DNA of 15,993 bases from DASPXK01 sp035637315 (GTDB taxonomy: Bacteria; Chloroflexota; UBA6077; JACCZL01): contig DASPXK010000190.1 in NCBI GenBank assembly GCA_035637315.1, forward strand, positions 1-15,993, written 5' to 3'. Of this stretch, positions 1-6,901 are shown one piece after another. Made by a program: the position numbers and the translations under genes. Within the stretch, counting starts at the first letter, position 1, and each line of letters opens with the position of its first letter. Below the pieces are notes generated by a model, which saw only the letters and a program-made list of their open reading frames with translations, searched no databases and was not told the DNA's origin.

Positions 1-7
1 GCGGGGC

Positions 8-250
8 TCAGACGAGTTGCGCGGACAGGGCGACGCACAGCGCAACGGTCCACATCCAGCGCCGCCACCACGGCCTATTATCGGCCTCGCGATCATCGAA
101 CGCTTGCAGGGCCAGCCGGGCCACACGCAGCTCGGCCGCCAGCATCTCCGCCCGAGCCTGCCAGGCCGCGGCCGCTTCGGCTTTGCGCCGCGCCTCCGCA
201 TGCAGCTCGCGAACCAGCTTCGCAAGCTCCGCGAGGCCCGACTCCGACAC
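8..250 (-). CDS. small protein with coiled coil and C-terminal hydrophobic tail
   Basis: An 80-residue ORF opening with GTG and ending in TGA. Residues about 5-50 are rich in Ala, Glu, Arg and Leu with heptad-like spacing (AELAKLVRELHAEARRKAEA), which predicts an alpha-helical coiled coil. Residues 60-66 are a Trp/Arg-rich hinge (PWWRRWM) leading into a hydrophobic end (TVALCVALSAQLV) that could be a single membrane helix. This layout resembles the C-terminal half of small helix-turn-helix or excisionase-like proteins that carry a coiled coil. The reading frame stays open upstream of the GTG to about position 374, so the piece may be the surviving end of a longer, damaged gene. I see no clear Shine-Dalgarno sequence at the GTG. 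Function is unknown. It lies on the same strand as the methyltransferase pair, 230 bases downstream of it. Confidence 0.42.
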   Translation of the reverse strand: MSESGLAELAKLVRELHAEARRKAEAAAAWQARAEMLAAELRVARLALQAFDDREADNRPWWRRWMWTVALCVALSAQLV

Positions 251-480
251 TCCAGCCGCATCCGGGCCCAGAAGCCCCGCCCCCTGAGCTCCCCAACCCG
301 CAAACTCGCCGCGGTCTTGTCGGTCGATGTGGCTCGCTCGACGCTGGCGATGCCCCAGTTGCCAACTTCGAGTCTAGCCGTCTAGTGCGACCTGGTCGAT
401 ACTCAAAGCGACGGCCTTGAGCGGATCTCGGACCCACCCGCGATACGCGGTCCTGGTCGCCGGCCGGCCAGGCAGGCGCC

Positions 481-1245
481 TCAAGTCTCCAGGCGGTGGG
501 CCCGGATCACCGAGATCTGCGACGCTTCGGCGCTCGTGCGGGCGTTGCGGCCACGCTCGAGCACGTCCGGCTCCAGCCCCGCCGCTCGGATCGTGGCCAG
601 AAGCGACGCTTCTGGTAAGGCGCCGCCAATTCAGCGGAACCAGTCCTCCAGGCTCTGGACCATGCCAGGCTCTAGCTCGTGCCTCAGTGTGGTCTCCGCC
701 AGGACGAAGCGGCCGCCGGACCGAAGGACGCGTGCCACCTCCGACAACACGGCCGACTTGTCCGGCGCCAGGTTCAGGATGCCGTTCGCCACGACGCAGT
801 CGGCACTGCCGTCCGGCAGCGGCAACGCCTCGGCGCAGCCGACCACCGCCTCGGCCTGGTCGAGCCTCAGGGCTCGAAGGTTGGCCGTCGCTCGAGCGAC
901 CATTGGCTCGGCCATGTCAACCCCAATCGCTCGGCCGCGCGGCCCGACCGCTCGGGCAGCCAGGATCAGGTCCAAGCCACCACCGCAGCCCAGATCCAGC
1001 ACAGTCTCGCCCGGCCGCAGATCGGCTCGAAAGATCGGCGTGGCCACGCCGGTGAAGGCTTCGGTTGCTGCTAGCGGCACCGTGTCGAGCACGTCGGGCG
1101 GGTAACCGAGCGCCTCGGCGAAGTCGCGCCCGACTCGGAATGGATAACGCGCCTCGGGTCGTGTCGAGACGGCCGCGTAGCGCTCGCGCACCGCCGCCCG
1201 AAGCTCGTCCGGCCGCAGCCCAACCGACGCGCTGGCCACCTCCAT
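481..1245 (-). CDS. SAM-dependent methyltransferase (ArsM/UbiE-like), putative selenoprotein with Sec205
   Basis: Reading TGA at 633-631 as selenocysteine gives a 254-residue protein ending at a second TGA (483-481). Residues 80-90 are the SAM-binding motif I (ETVLDLGCGGG), 108-111 are GVDM, 153-163 are ANGILNLAPDK, and 171-179 are ARVLRSGGR. These are hallmarks of class I Rossmann methyltransferases related to arsenite methyltransferase. Before the TGA stands EDWFR; after it the same frame reads IGGALPEASLLATIRAAGLE. That matches the family motif W-x-x-C-I-x-G-A-L, with TGA at the Cys. The start is the ATG behind GCGAGG, 14 bases after the stop of its upstream paralogue, so the two are probably one operon. 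The second metalloid-binding Cys of classical ArsM (SNC-V-I-N-L) is Gly here, so arsenite may not be the substrate. The alternative, a nonsense-mutated pseudogene, is less likely given the paired case and the SECIS-like hairpin. Substrate unknown. Confidence 0.82.
597..615 (-). promoter_or_regulatory. candidate bacterial SECIS hairpin of the downstream methyltransferase gene
   Basis: On the minus strand a perfect 8-bp stem CCAGAAGC/GCTTCTGG encloses the loop GTC. The loop begins 23 nt after the TGA at 633-631, and its first base is G. As I recall the bacterial SECIS model, the apical loop lies about 16-37 nt from the UGA and has a G in its first two positions; both hold. The hairpin lies inside the coding sequence, as is normal for bacterial SECIS elements. 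Confidence 0.72.
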
Positions 1246-1259
1246 CTGCCTCGCAGTCG

Positions 1260-2042
1260 CTAGACCGAGGCCGGCTTGCGCGCGAACAGAGTGAGGCCGC
1301 CGGCCCCGAACTGCCTTGCGCTCGCCTCGCCGCCCGCCCCGGCGAACACGTCCGCCTTGGGACCGATCTGGAGCCCGCCGAAGCCTACTCGCTGGACGAT
1401 CTCGACGTACTCTGCTTCCAGCAGAGCGCCGGCAATTCACCCCGTCCAGAGGTCAATCGAGTGTTTGGCTTCCTGGGCCACCGCCTGCTCGACGGCGATG
1501 TCGGCAACTTGCAGCCGCCCGCCGGGTTTGAGCACGCGGAAGATCTCCCGATACACCGCCTCCTTGTCTGGGCAGAGGTTGATCACGCCGTTCGAGATGG
1601 CTACGTCGACGCTCGCGTCGGCCAGAGGCAGCGCCTCCGCCAGGCCGGGGCGGAACTCGACGTTTTCCAGCCCGGCCTCCTGGGCTCCCAGGCGCGCTTT
1701 CTCCAGCATCGCGTCGGTCATGTCGACACCGATCACGCGCCCGCTCGGACCCACCTGGCGAGCCGCGATCAGGCTGTCGAAGCCGGCCCCCGAACCGACG
1801 TCAAGCACCGTCTCGCCGGGCCGCGCGGGGCCGAAGACGAACGGGTTGCCGACGCCGGCGAATGATTCGACCGATCCGATCGGAATCGTCTCGATGTCCT
1901 CGCCTGGGTAGCCCAGCCGCTCAGCCAGTGGCCGCCCGGTGTGGAAGTGGAACTCCCCGCTTGGGCAAGAGGCGACCTGCGCGTACTCATCCTGGATCGC
2001 GCGTCTGAGTACGTCGACGTCTACGTGGACCGTGGTGGTCAT
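1260..2042 (-). CDS. SAM-dependent methyltransferase (ArsM/UbiE-like), putative selenoprotein with Sec202
   Basis: Reading TGA at 1439-1437 as selenocysteine gives a 260-residue protein ending in TAG at 1262-1260. Residues 31-35 are FHFHT, 61-68 FAGVGNPF, 77-87 ETVLDVGSGAG (SAM motif I), 105-108 GVDM, 150-160 SNGVINLCPDK and 169-176 RVLKPGGR. Before the TGA stands DLWTG; after it the frame continues IAGALLEAEY, then IGPKADVFAGAGGEA, and ends LTLFARKPASV. From memory, relatives read DLWTGCIAGGL at this point and carry the same Gly-rich tail, so the TGA sits exactly on a conserved Cys. In ArsM enzymes the matching Cys helps bind trivalent arsenic; the partner Cys of SNCVINL is Gly here, though a Cys occurs four residues later (Cys157). 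The start is the first ATG after the intergenic region, with only a weak Shine-Dalgarno (GGACGAG). It is the first gene of a two-gene unit divergent from a LysR regulator. Substrate unknown; a metalloid or selenium compound is conjecture. Confidence 0.87.
1409..1427 (-). promoter_or_regulatory. candidate bacterial SECIS hairpin of the upstream methyltransferase gene
   Basis: On the minus strand the stem CTCTGC/GCAGAG (6 perfect pairs plus an outer G-U) closes the loop TGGAA. The loop starts exactly 16 nt after the TGA at 1439-1437 and has G at its second position. Spacing, loop size and loop G all fit the bacterial SECIS model as I recall it. Confidence 0.72.
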
Positions 2043-2150
2043 GAGTGCTCGTCCGTTGCCGTGTTGGGTTCCCAAGCCTACCGTCAGCCTACCGCCGCGC
2101 TGCGGACGCGTCCAAGACAAGTTCCTGCTAGCAGCGATAGACTGTGAGTT
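2043..2150. promoter_or_regulatory. divergent promoter region with two short palindromes
   Basis: This 108-base gap separates the divergent methyltransferase pair and the LysR-type gene, the classical arrangement for a LysR regulator and its target. It holds two dyads: TTGGG-TT-CCCAA at 2064-2075, about 22 bases upstream of the methyltransferase start, and the perfect 10-bp palindrome CTGCTAGCAG at 2125-2134, about 16 bases before the LysR start. Either could be an operator. I did not find a convincing -35/-10 pair. Confidence 0.4.
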
Positions 2151-3047
2151 ATGAGCGAGCCAAACTTCCATCAACTCCGGCTGTTTCGTGAGGTCGCGCG
2201 GCGGGGGGGCTTCTCGCGAGCCGCGGATGCCCTCGCGATCAGCCAGCCGGCCGTATCAGCGCAAGTCGGGCTGCTCGAGCGGCGCTATGGCCAGCCGCTG
2301 GTCGAGCGGCTGCCGCGCGGGATTCGCCTGACCGAGGCTGGCGAGGTCATTCTGGAGTACGCCGACCGGATCTTCGGCCTGGCCGAGGAGATGGAGGTCG
2401 TTCTAGACGACCTGCGCGGTATCCAGCGCGGGCGCCTGACCATCGGAGCCAGCTCGACGATCGGCGAGTACATCCTGCCGCCGCTCGTCGGCCGATTCAA
2501 GGCGCTTCACCCCGGAGTGGCCGTGACCATGCGGGTCGCCAACACCGAGCGGATCCTGGCCGAAGTCCGCGGACGCCAGCTCGACCTGGGGTTCGTCGGC
2601 AGCCGGCCGGGCGTGGACGACGTGATCGCCGAGGCGTTCGAGGATGACGAGATCGTCCCCCTGGCCGCTCCCGATCATCCGTTGGCGGCCAGGAACGGGA
2701 TCGAGCTTGAGGAGCTGGCCGCGGCCGAACTGGTGGCGCGCGAGGCCGGCTCGGCCACCCGGGCGACGGCCGAGGCCAGTTTGCGGGCGGCAGGCCTGGA
2801 GCCAAGGCTGGCGATGGAGCTGGGCAGCAACGAGGCCGTCAAGCGAGCCGTGCGGGCCGGACTCGGGGTGGGGCTACTCTCTCGGCGAGCAGCCGACTCC
2901 GAGCTGGCAGCCGGCCACCTGGTCGTGTTGGATGTCCCGGCCTGGTCGTGCCATCGAGAGCTGTTCGCGATCCACCGTCGTGACAAGCGGCTGACGGCGG
3001 CCGAGCGGCGCTTCCTCGAGCTGGCCCGCGAACCGGCATCGGTATAG
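2151..3047 (+). CDS. LysR-type transcriptional regulator
   Basis: A 298-residue protein of the usual LysR length. Residues about 5-63 form the winged helix-turn-helix (QLRLFREVARRGGFSRAADA, then SQPAVSAQV and LLERRYGQPLVER). A linker helix follows to about residue 90. Residues about 93-295 form the periplasmic-binding-like effector domain, opening RLTIGASSTIGEY and containing GSNEAVKRAVRAGLGVGLLS, which is typical of the CysB/CbbR-type subfamily. The ATG is the first start in the frame and lies 108 bases from the divergent methyltransferase gene. LysR regulators often control the divergent neighbour and repress themselves, so control of the putative selenoprotein pair is a reasonable inference. 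I recall a LysR subfamily that accompanies selenium-metabolism genes but cannot place this protein in it from sequence alone. The effector is unknown. Confidence 0.93.
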   Translation: MSEPNFHQLRLFREVARRGGFSRAADALAISQPAVSAQVGLLERRYGQPLVERLPRGIRLTEAGEVILEYADRIFGLAEEMEVVLDDLRGIQRGRLTIGASSTIGEYILPPLVGRFKALHPGVAVTMRVANTERILAEVRGRQLDLGFVGSRPGVDDVIAEAFEDDEIVPLAAPDHPLAARNGIELEELAAAELVAREAGSATRATAEASLRAAGLEPRLAMELGSNEAVKRAVRAGLGVGLLSRRAADSELAAGHLVVLDVPAWSCHRELFAIHRRDKRLTAAERRFLELAREPASV

Positions 3048-3127
3048 TGGTGTTAACGAGTCCGGCGATGCCGTGCAGATACAGCAGGGCCTGGCATAAT
3101 CGGGGCGCATCCCCCGCCGGAGCTGCC

Positions 3128-3721
3128 GTGCGAGTCGGCCTCATCTCCGATATCCACTGCAACCTCAGAGGCCTGGAGCGGGCGCTGGACCTGCTTCAGG
3201 ATTGCGACGAGGTCCTGTGCGCCGGCGACTTGCTCTACCAGTATCGGTTCTCGAACGACGTGCTTGCCCTGCTCCGTCGGCGGACGGTGCGGGCCATCCT
3301 CGGCAACCACGACAAGACCATTCTCTACACCCCAAGCCATCCCCTGCGCTCGTCGCCGTCGGTCGGCCTCCGTGGCCTCGAGTACCTAGCAAGCCTGCCC
3401 AGCCACCTCGCGCTCACCCTCGGCGGCACGCGGATCGCTATGTTCCACGGCTCGCCCTGGGACGAGGTCAAGGGCCCGATCGCTCACTACATCTTCCCCG
3501 CAGACAGGCAGTCTCTCGAACGCCTGGCCGAGGTCCCGGCCGACCTCATCATCCTGGGTCACACCCACGTCCCAATGGAGGTCTGGGTCGACGGCAGGCT
3601 GGTCGTCAACCCCGGCTCTTGCGGCGAGGCGCGCGACGAGAGCCGCATGCTGAGCTGCGCCATGCTCGACCTCGACACGAGCCGCCGCGAGCTGCGCCGG
3701 TTCGCGCTGGATGACGCCTAG
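3128..3721 (+). CDS. YfcE-like metallophosphoesterase
   Basis: A 197-residue calcineurin-like phosphoesterase, short as in the YfcE/MJ0936 group. All metal-ligand motifs are present in order: SDIH (residues 7-10), GD (33-34), GNHD (59-62), FHGSP (106-110) and GHTH (144-147), followed by NPGSCG (161-166). These proteins are cytoplasmic, bind two divalent metals and hydrolyse phosphodiesters; physiological substrates are rarely known. The start is the GTG at 3128, preceded by a GGAG 7 bases upstream, because homology begins exactly there (RVGLISDIH). An upstream GTG at 3047 is also in frame but would add 27 residues without family character. A CATAAT at 3095-3100 could be a -10 box. The next gene begins 41 bases downstream on the same strand. 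Confidence 0.92.
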   Translation: MRVGLISDIHCNLRGLERALDLLQDCDEVLCAGDLLYQYRFSNDVLALLRRRTVRAILGNHDKTILYTPSHPLRSSPSVGLRGLEYLASLPSHLALTLGGTRIAMFHGSPWDEVKGPIAHYIFPADRQSLERLAEVPADLIILGHTHVPMEVWVDGRLVVNPGSCGEARDESRMLSCAMLDLDTSRRELRRFALDDA

Positions 3722-3762
3722 CCGAAACTTCTCACCGAGAGCCGGGCGGCGTGGAGGAAGCG

Positions 3763-4848
3763 ATGCGGATCGCGAAGGTCGACCTGATCGAGAGCATCAT
3801 GCCGAAGGAGGACCCGAAGTGGCGGTTTGCCCTCGGCGGCTCGCCACGCAGCGAGGGCTACGTCCTGCGCCTGGAGGCCGACGACGGGAGCGAAGGCTAC
3901 GGCTACTGCGGCGCCGCCTTCCACTACGGCGTCTCGTTCGGCGGGCTGCGGGCGGCGCTCGAAGCGTTCATCCCTCACCTCGAGGGCCGTGATCCCTTCG
4001 CCTACGAGGCGATCATGGCGGACCTCGACGGCGTCCTCTTCCAGAATTTGCAGGCCAAGGCCGCGGTGGACATCGCGCTGCACGACCTGGTGGCCCGCTC
4101 GCTGGGGCTGCCGGTCTACCAGCTCATCGGCGGCCTCGTGCGGGAGTCGATCGCGGTGCTCCGGATCGTCACGCTGAAGGAGCCCGAGGAGATGGCGGCC
4201 AACGCCCAGAAGCTCGTGGACGACGGCTACCGGTACTTGAAGATCAAGGTTGGCGGAGATCTGAGGCAGGACGTGGCGCGGCTACGGGCGATCAGGCAAC
4301 AGGTCGGCCCGAACATCCACTTCACTATCGACGCCAACCAGAGCTACGCGCCGAAGCAGGCCATCCGGGCGATCCAGGCCATGGAAGAGTTCGGCCTGGA
4401 CCTGGTCGAGCAGCCAGTCCGGGCCGACGATTTCGACGGCCTGGCCGCGGTGAGCCACGCGGTCAGCACGGTGGTCGAAGCGGACGAGTCGGCCAAGAGC
4501 CTTGCGGACATTTTCCGCCTGCTCCAGATGCGGGCGGTGGACAGCATCAGCATCAAGCTGATGAAGCTGGGCGGCATCCGCCCCGCCAAGCAGGTGGCGG
4601 GGATGTGCCGGGCGGCGAACGTCCGCTGTCGGGTGGGCGCGGCGGTCGGCAGCCGACTGGTGAACGCGGCCTGCATGCATTTCATTGCCTCAACGCCGAA
4701 CGTCGACTACGCTTGCGAGATCGGCGAGTTCGCCCGCCTGCTCAACGACCCGGCCGAAGGCCTGGAAGTCGAGAGCGGCAGGGTGCGGGTGCCGCGCGGC
4801 CCCGGCCTCGGCGTCTCGCTGAAGCGCTCAGCCGCGGTCGGCGCCTGA
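3763..4848 (+). CDS. enolase-superfamily enzyme (mandelate racemase/muconate lactonizing type)
   Basis: A 361-residue protein with the capping domain at residues 1-125 and a TIM barrel to about 350. Catalytic features are visible: YLKIKVGG (Lys160-x-Lys162) as general base, metal ligands Asp190 (TIDANQ), Glu216 (VEQP) and Asp241 (EADES), and the opposite-face lysine in SIKLMKLGG (Lys265). A Lys on both faces is the signature of the muconate cycloisomerase, o-succinylbenzoate synthase and dipeptide epimerase branch, which abstracts the alpha proton of a carboxylate. The mandelate racemase branch uses a His instead. The exact substrate cannot be told. The ATG at 3763 follows GGAGGAA at the right distance; the in-frame GTG at 3751 overlaps that ribosome site. 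A broken substrate-binding lipoprotein gene follows 32 bases downstream, suggesting the enzyme once worked with an uptake system. Confidence 0.92.
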   Translation: MRIAKVDLIESIMPKEDPKWRFALGGSPRSEGYVLRLEADDGSEGYGYCGAAFHYGVSFGGLRAALEAFIPHLEGRDPFAYEAIMADLDGVLFQNLQAKAAVDIALHDLVARSLGLPVYQLIGGLVRESIAVLRIVTLKEPEEMAANAQKLVDDGYRYLKIKVGGDLRQDVARLRAIRQQVGPNIHFTIDANQSYAPKQAIRAIQAMEEFGLDLVEQPVRADDFDGLAAVSHAVSTVVEADESAKSLADIFRLLQMRAVDSISIKLMKLGGIRPAKQVAGMCRAANVRCRVGAAVGSRLVNAACMHFIASTPNVDYACEIGEFARLLNDPAEGLEVESGRVRVPRGPGLGVSLKRSAAVGA

Positions 4849-4880
4849 GTTGCAGCAGTCGTCGCCGCGGGAAGGTCTCG

Positions 4881-5187
4881 ATGAAGCACCGTCCTGCCCG
4901 GCTCGCGGTTAGCCTCATCGTCATTGCTGCCCTCGCCGGCTGTGCCGGTAGCGCACCGCCGGCGGCTGCCGGGAAGCCGGCCACGGTCGCAGAGCTGGCG
5001 AGCTACACGGGCCCGGATCGGCAGCAGATCCTCGAGACAGGGCGCGCCAGGAAGGGTCGATGATGCTCTACACCTCGGGCGTCCTCACCCAGGCGACGCG
5101 GCCGTTGATGGACGCGTTCATGGGGAGCACCCGTTCGTCAGGGTAGACGTCTTCCGAGCGTCCAACGAGGTGCTGATCCGTAGGTAA
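4881..5187 (+). pseudogene. decayed N-terminal fragment of an ABC transporter substrate-binding lipoprotein
   Basis: The ATG at 4881 (GGAAGG upstream) opens a lipoprotein signal peptide: MKHRPARL, a hydrophobic stretch, then lipobox LAGC. The mature start reads KPATVAELASYTGPDRQQIL, which resembles iron(III)- or phosphonate-type extracellular solute-binding proteins. The frame closes at a TGA at 5061-5063. Similarity resumes in a second frame at about 5050 (EGSMMLYTSGVLTQATRPLM), then in a third frame at about 5130 (EHPFVRVDVFRASNEVLIRR) before TAA at 5185-5187. Intact proteins of this type have roughly 330-370 residues; only about the first 100 remain, with two frameshifts. The second shift looks like one G lost from a G run. 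Decay is the simplest reading; sequencing errors could explain the shifts but not the missing two-thirds. Confidence 0.75.
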
Positions 5188-5198
5188 CTGGCCGGTCC

Positions 5199-6302
5199 TT
5201 ACTGGTACTCGCCCAGCACTTTGACGGCGTAGTCCACGAAGCCGTTGTCGATGGCCTTGTCCAGGTCAGCTTTCTCCTTGACCAAGCCCTTCTCCGCCAG
5301 CCAGTCCTGGGCCGCCTTGAGGGCGTCGGCGTACACGTACCCGTTGGGGTTGAGACCCGTGTAGTGGACATCGTCGGCCTGCTCGGCGTTCGCCAGCACC
5401 TTCATGTCCACCAACAGCTGAACGATCTCGCCTCGGTTGGGGCCCTTCTTCTTGAACGCATCCACGTAGTCCCGGACGCCTTTGAGGTAAGCGACGATGA
5501 ACCCCTTGCCGACGTCCGTGTTGGCTGCCATGTCGGCCGAGAACATGAGCATCGAGGTCTGGCCATAGGGCTCGAACTGGTCGACCGTGTAGACAATCTC
5601 GCCCAGACCTTGCTTGACGATGACCGTCATGCCGGGTTCGATGGGCATGGCCGCGCCGACGGCCTTGTTCTTGAGCGCCACGGCCATGTCGGGGAAGGGC
5701 ATATACACCTCGTTGAGGTCCTCGGCCTTCAGGCCCAGCCTGGGCTCGATGTACCTCTCGAGCTGGACTTGCTGGCTCCCAGCAGGCGCGACCAGGGCGA
5801 TGCTCTCGCCCTTGAGGTCGTTCAGCGTCCGCTTGCCCGCGTCCCACAGATCCTTGCGGATCACGACGCCGGACCAGTCGGCGCCGGGAGCCGTGTTGCC
5901 CTTGTCGGCCACGATCCGTAACCCGGGCTCACGAGACAGGGCGTTGTAGAAGGCCGCGCCGGGCCCGCCGGCGGCCACGTCGAGCTGGCCCTGAGACAAC
6001 AGCGGGATCATCTTCAGGCCGTCGTCGAAACGGCTCTCCTCGAGCTGGATGCCCTGCTCCCTGAAATAGCCCTTCTGGTTGGCGATGTAGATGCCGGCGT
6101 TGGACATGTTCAGTCCCAGCATGCCTATCCTGACGGATGCCAGGGGCTTGGCCGTGGCAGTCGGTTGGGCGACCTTCGGTGCTGCCGCCGCGGGGGCGGC
6201 CGAGGGAGTCGATGGCTTGGTCTCAGCAGGCGCCGCGGCTCTGCCGCAGGCGGCCAGCAAGCTTGATATTCCGAGGGCCAGGATGAGGCACCAGCGGGTC
6301 AT
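5199..6302 (-). CDS. ABC transporter substrate-binding lipoprotein, NMT1/THI5-like
   Basis: A 367-residue exported lipoprotein. Residues 1-19 are a signal peptide ending in lipobox LAAC with acylation at Cys19. Residues 20-55 are a Pro/Ala/Thr-rich linker. The binding domain starts near 56 with ASVRIGMLGLNMSNAGIYIA and NQKGYFREQGI, typical of the NMT1/THI5-like (SsuA/TauA-type) family that delivers small sulfonates, pyrimidine precursors or aromatic acids to an ABC importer. Later motifs include GQLDVAAGGPGAAF and LKGESIALVAPAGS. I chose the ATG at 6302 over an in-frame ATG at 6332 because AGGAAG lies just before it and the signal peptide starts there. No permease or ATPase gene is in the window. 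It is divergent from the VOC gene and convergent with the decayed solute-binding fragment, 11 bases away. Ligand unknown. Confidence 0.93.
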   Translation of the reverse strand: MTRWCLILALGISSLLAACGRAAAPAETKPSTPSAAPAAAAPKVAQPTATAKPLASVRIGMLGLNMSNAGIYIANQKGYFREQGIQLEESRFDDGLKMIPLLSQGQLDVAAGGPGAAFYNALSREPGLRIVADKGNTAPGADWSGVVIRKDLWDAGKRTLNDLKGESIALVAPAGSQQVQLERYIEPRLGLKAEDLNEVYMPFPDMAVALKNKAVGAAMPIEPGMTVIVKQGLGEIVYTVDQFEPYGQTSMLMFSADMAANTDVGKGFIVAYLKGVRDYVDAFKKKGPNRGEIVQLLVDMKVLANAEQADDVHYTGLNPNGYVYADALKAAQDWLAEKGLVKEKADLDKAIDNGFVDYAVKVLGEYQ

Positions 6303-6422
6303 GGCCTTTACTTCCTGCCAAGCGTGCCTCATGCTAGCTCATTTGCCAATTCTTGCCGAGATGTGGGACAGGCGCCGGGATGTATGCTTACGGCGCACAT
6401 CAACTCGGTGGAGGCAAGCACG

Positions 6423-6842
6423 ATGGCCAAGCTCCGTCACCTGGCGTTTGTCTGCGACGATCCCAAGATCGTCGCGGAATTCCTGGAAAAGGCCTTTGAC
6501 CTGGAGATCCTGTACTACACCGGTCCGGTCGCGGTGTTGTCCGACGGCGTCATCAATTTCACGCTGCTGACAAAGGCGTTTCTCGACCACGATCCGGCCA
6601 CCTGGCACTTCGGATTCGAAATGAGCCACGAAGAGATCGAGGCCCGGCGTCCGCTCTTCGAGCAACTCGGCGCGCAGCTCCAGGACGGTGTGCGCGACGG
6701 CCGGCCTGTCGAGGTGTTCACGCGCACTCCCGAGGGGCACCGCATCGACATAGCGCCGTTCTGGCCAACCAAGAAGGGCCAGACCCGACGCCAGCAGGAA
6801 TACAAGGCCTGGGAAAAAGAGCGCGCAGCAGCCAATAGCTAG
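6423..6842 (+). CDS. VOC-fold (glyoxalase/dioxygenase superfamily) protein
   Basis: A 139-residue single-module vicinal oxygen chelate protein. The opening MAKLRHLAFVCDDPKIVAEF is the first beta-alpha unit with candidate metal ligand His6. DGVINFTLL follows. The second half carries WHFGFEM with His63, then PVEVFTRTPEGHRIDIAPFW, the usual last strands with a possible acidic ligand. The C-terminal 25 residues are charged and probably disordered. Such proteins include lyases, isomerases and ring-cleaving dioxygenases, and the reaction cannot be deduced. The ATG at 6423 follows GGAGG with 8-base spacing; an upstream in-frame start at 6324 would add residues without family character. An LLM oxidoreductase follows 59 bases downstream on the same strand with its own ribosome site, so the two are probably co-transcribed. 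Confidence 0.85.
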   Translation: MAKLRHLAFVCDDPKIVAEFLEKAFDLEILYYTGPVAVLSDGVINFTLLTKAFLDHDPATWHFGFEMSHEEIEARRPLFEQLGAQLQDGVRDGRPVEVFTRTPEGHRIDIAPFWPTKKGQTRRQQEYKAWEKERAAANS

Positions 6843-6901
6843 GCAGAGCGTGGCCTGGATTTCATCGCGCCCGCGCGATCAGCCCCGCAGGAGGATCGTT
6901 C

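Noticed and set aside
285..350. Plus-strand RKLAAVLSVDVARST resembles the start of class III adenylate cyclases
   Set aside because: The likeness covers only about 15 residues, the frame stops soon after, and no cyclase motifs follow.
452..472. CCTGG...CCAGG dyad downstream of the methyltransferase pair as a terminator
   Set aside because: The stem is only 5 bp with an 11-base loop and no T run follows on the minus strand.
631..1439. Reading the two in-frame TGA codons as Trp (code change) or as plain nonsense mutations
   Set aside because: Trp is TGG throughout and TGA terminates other genes here. Both TGAs sit at the Cys column of the family with SECIS-like hairpins behind them, which favours selenocysteine.
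417..1911. Several long plus-strand open frames opposite the methyltransferase genes
   Set aside because: They are antisense shadows produced by high-GC coding on the minus strand; the translations are Arg/Pro/Ser-rich with no domains.
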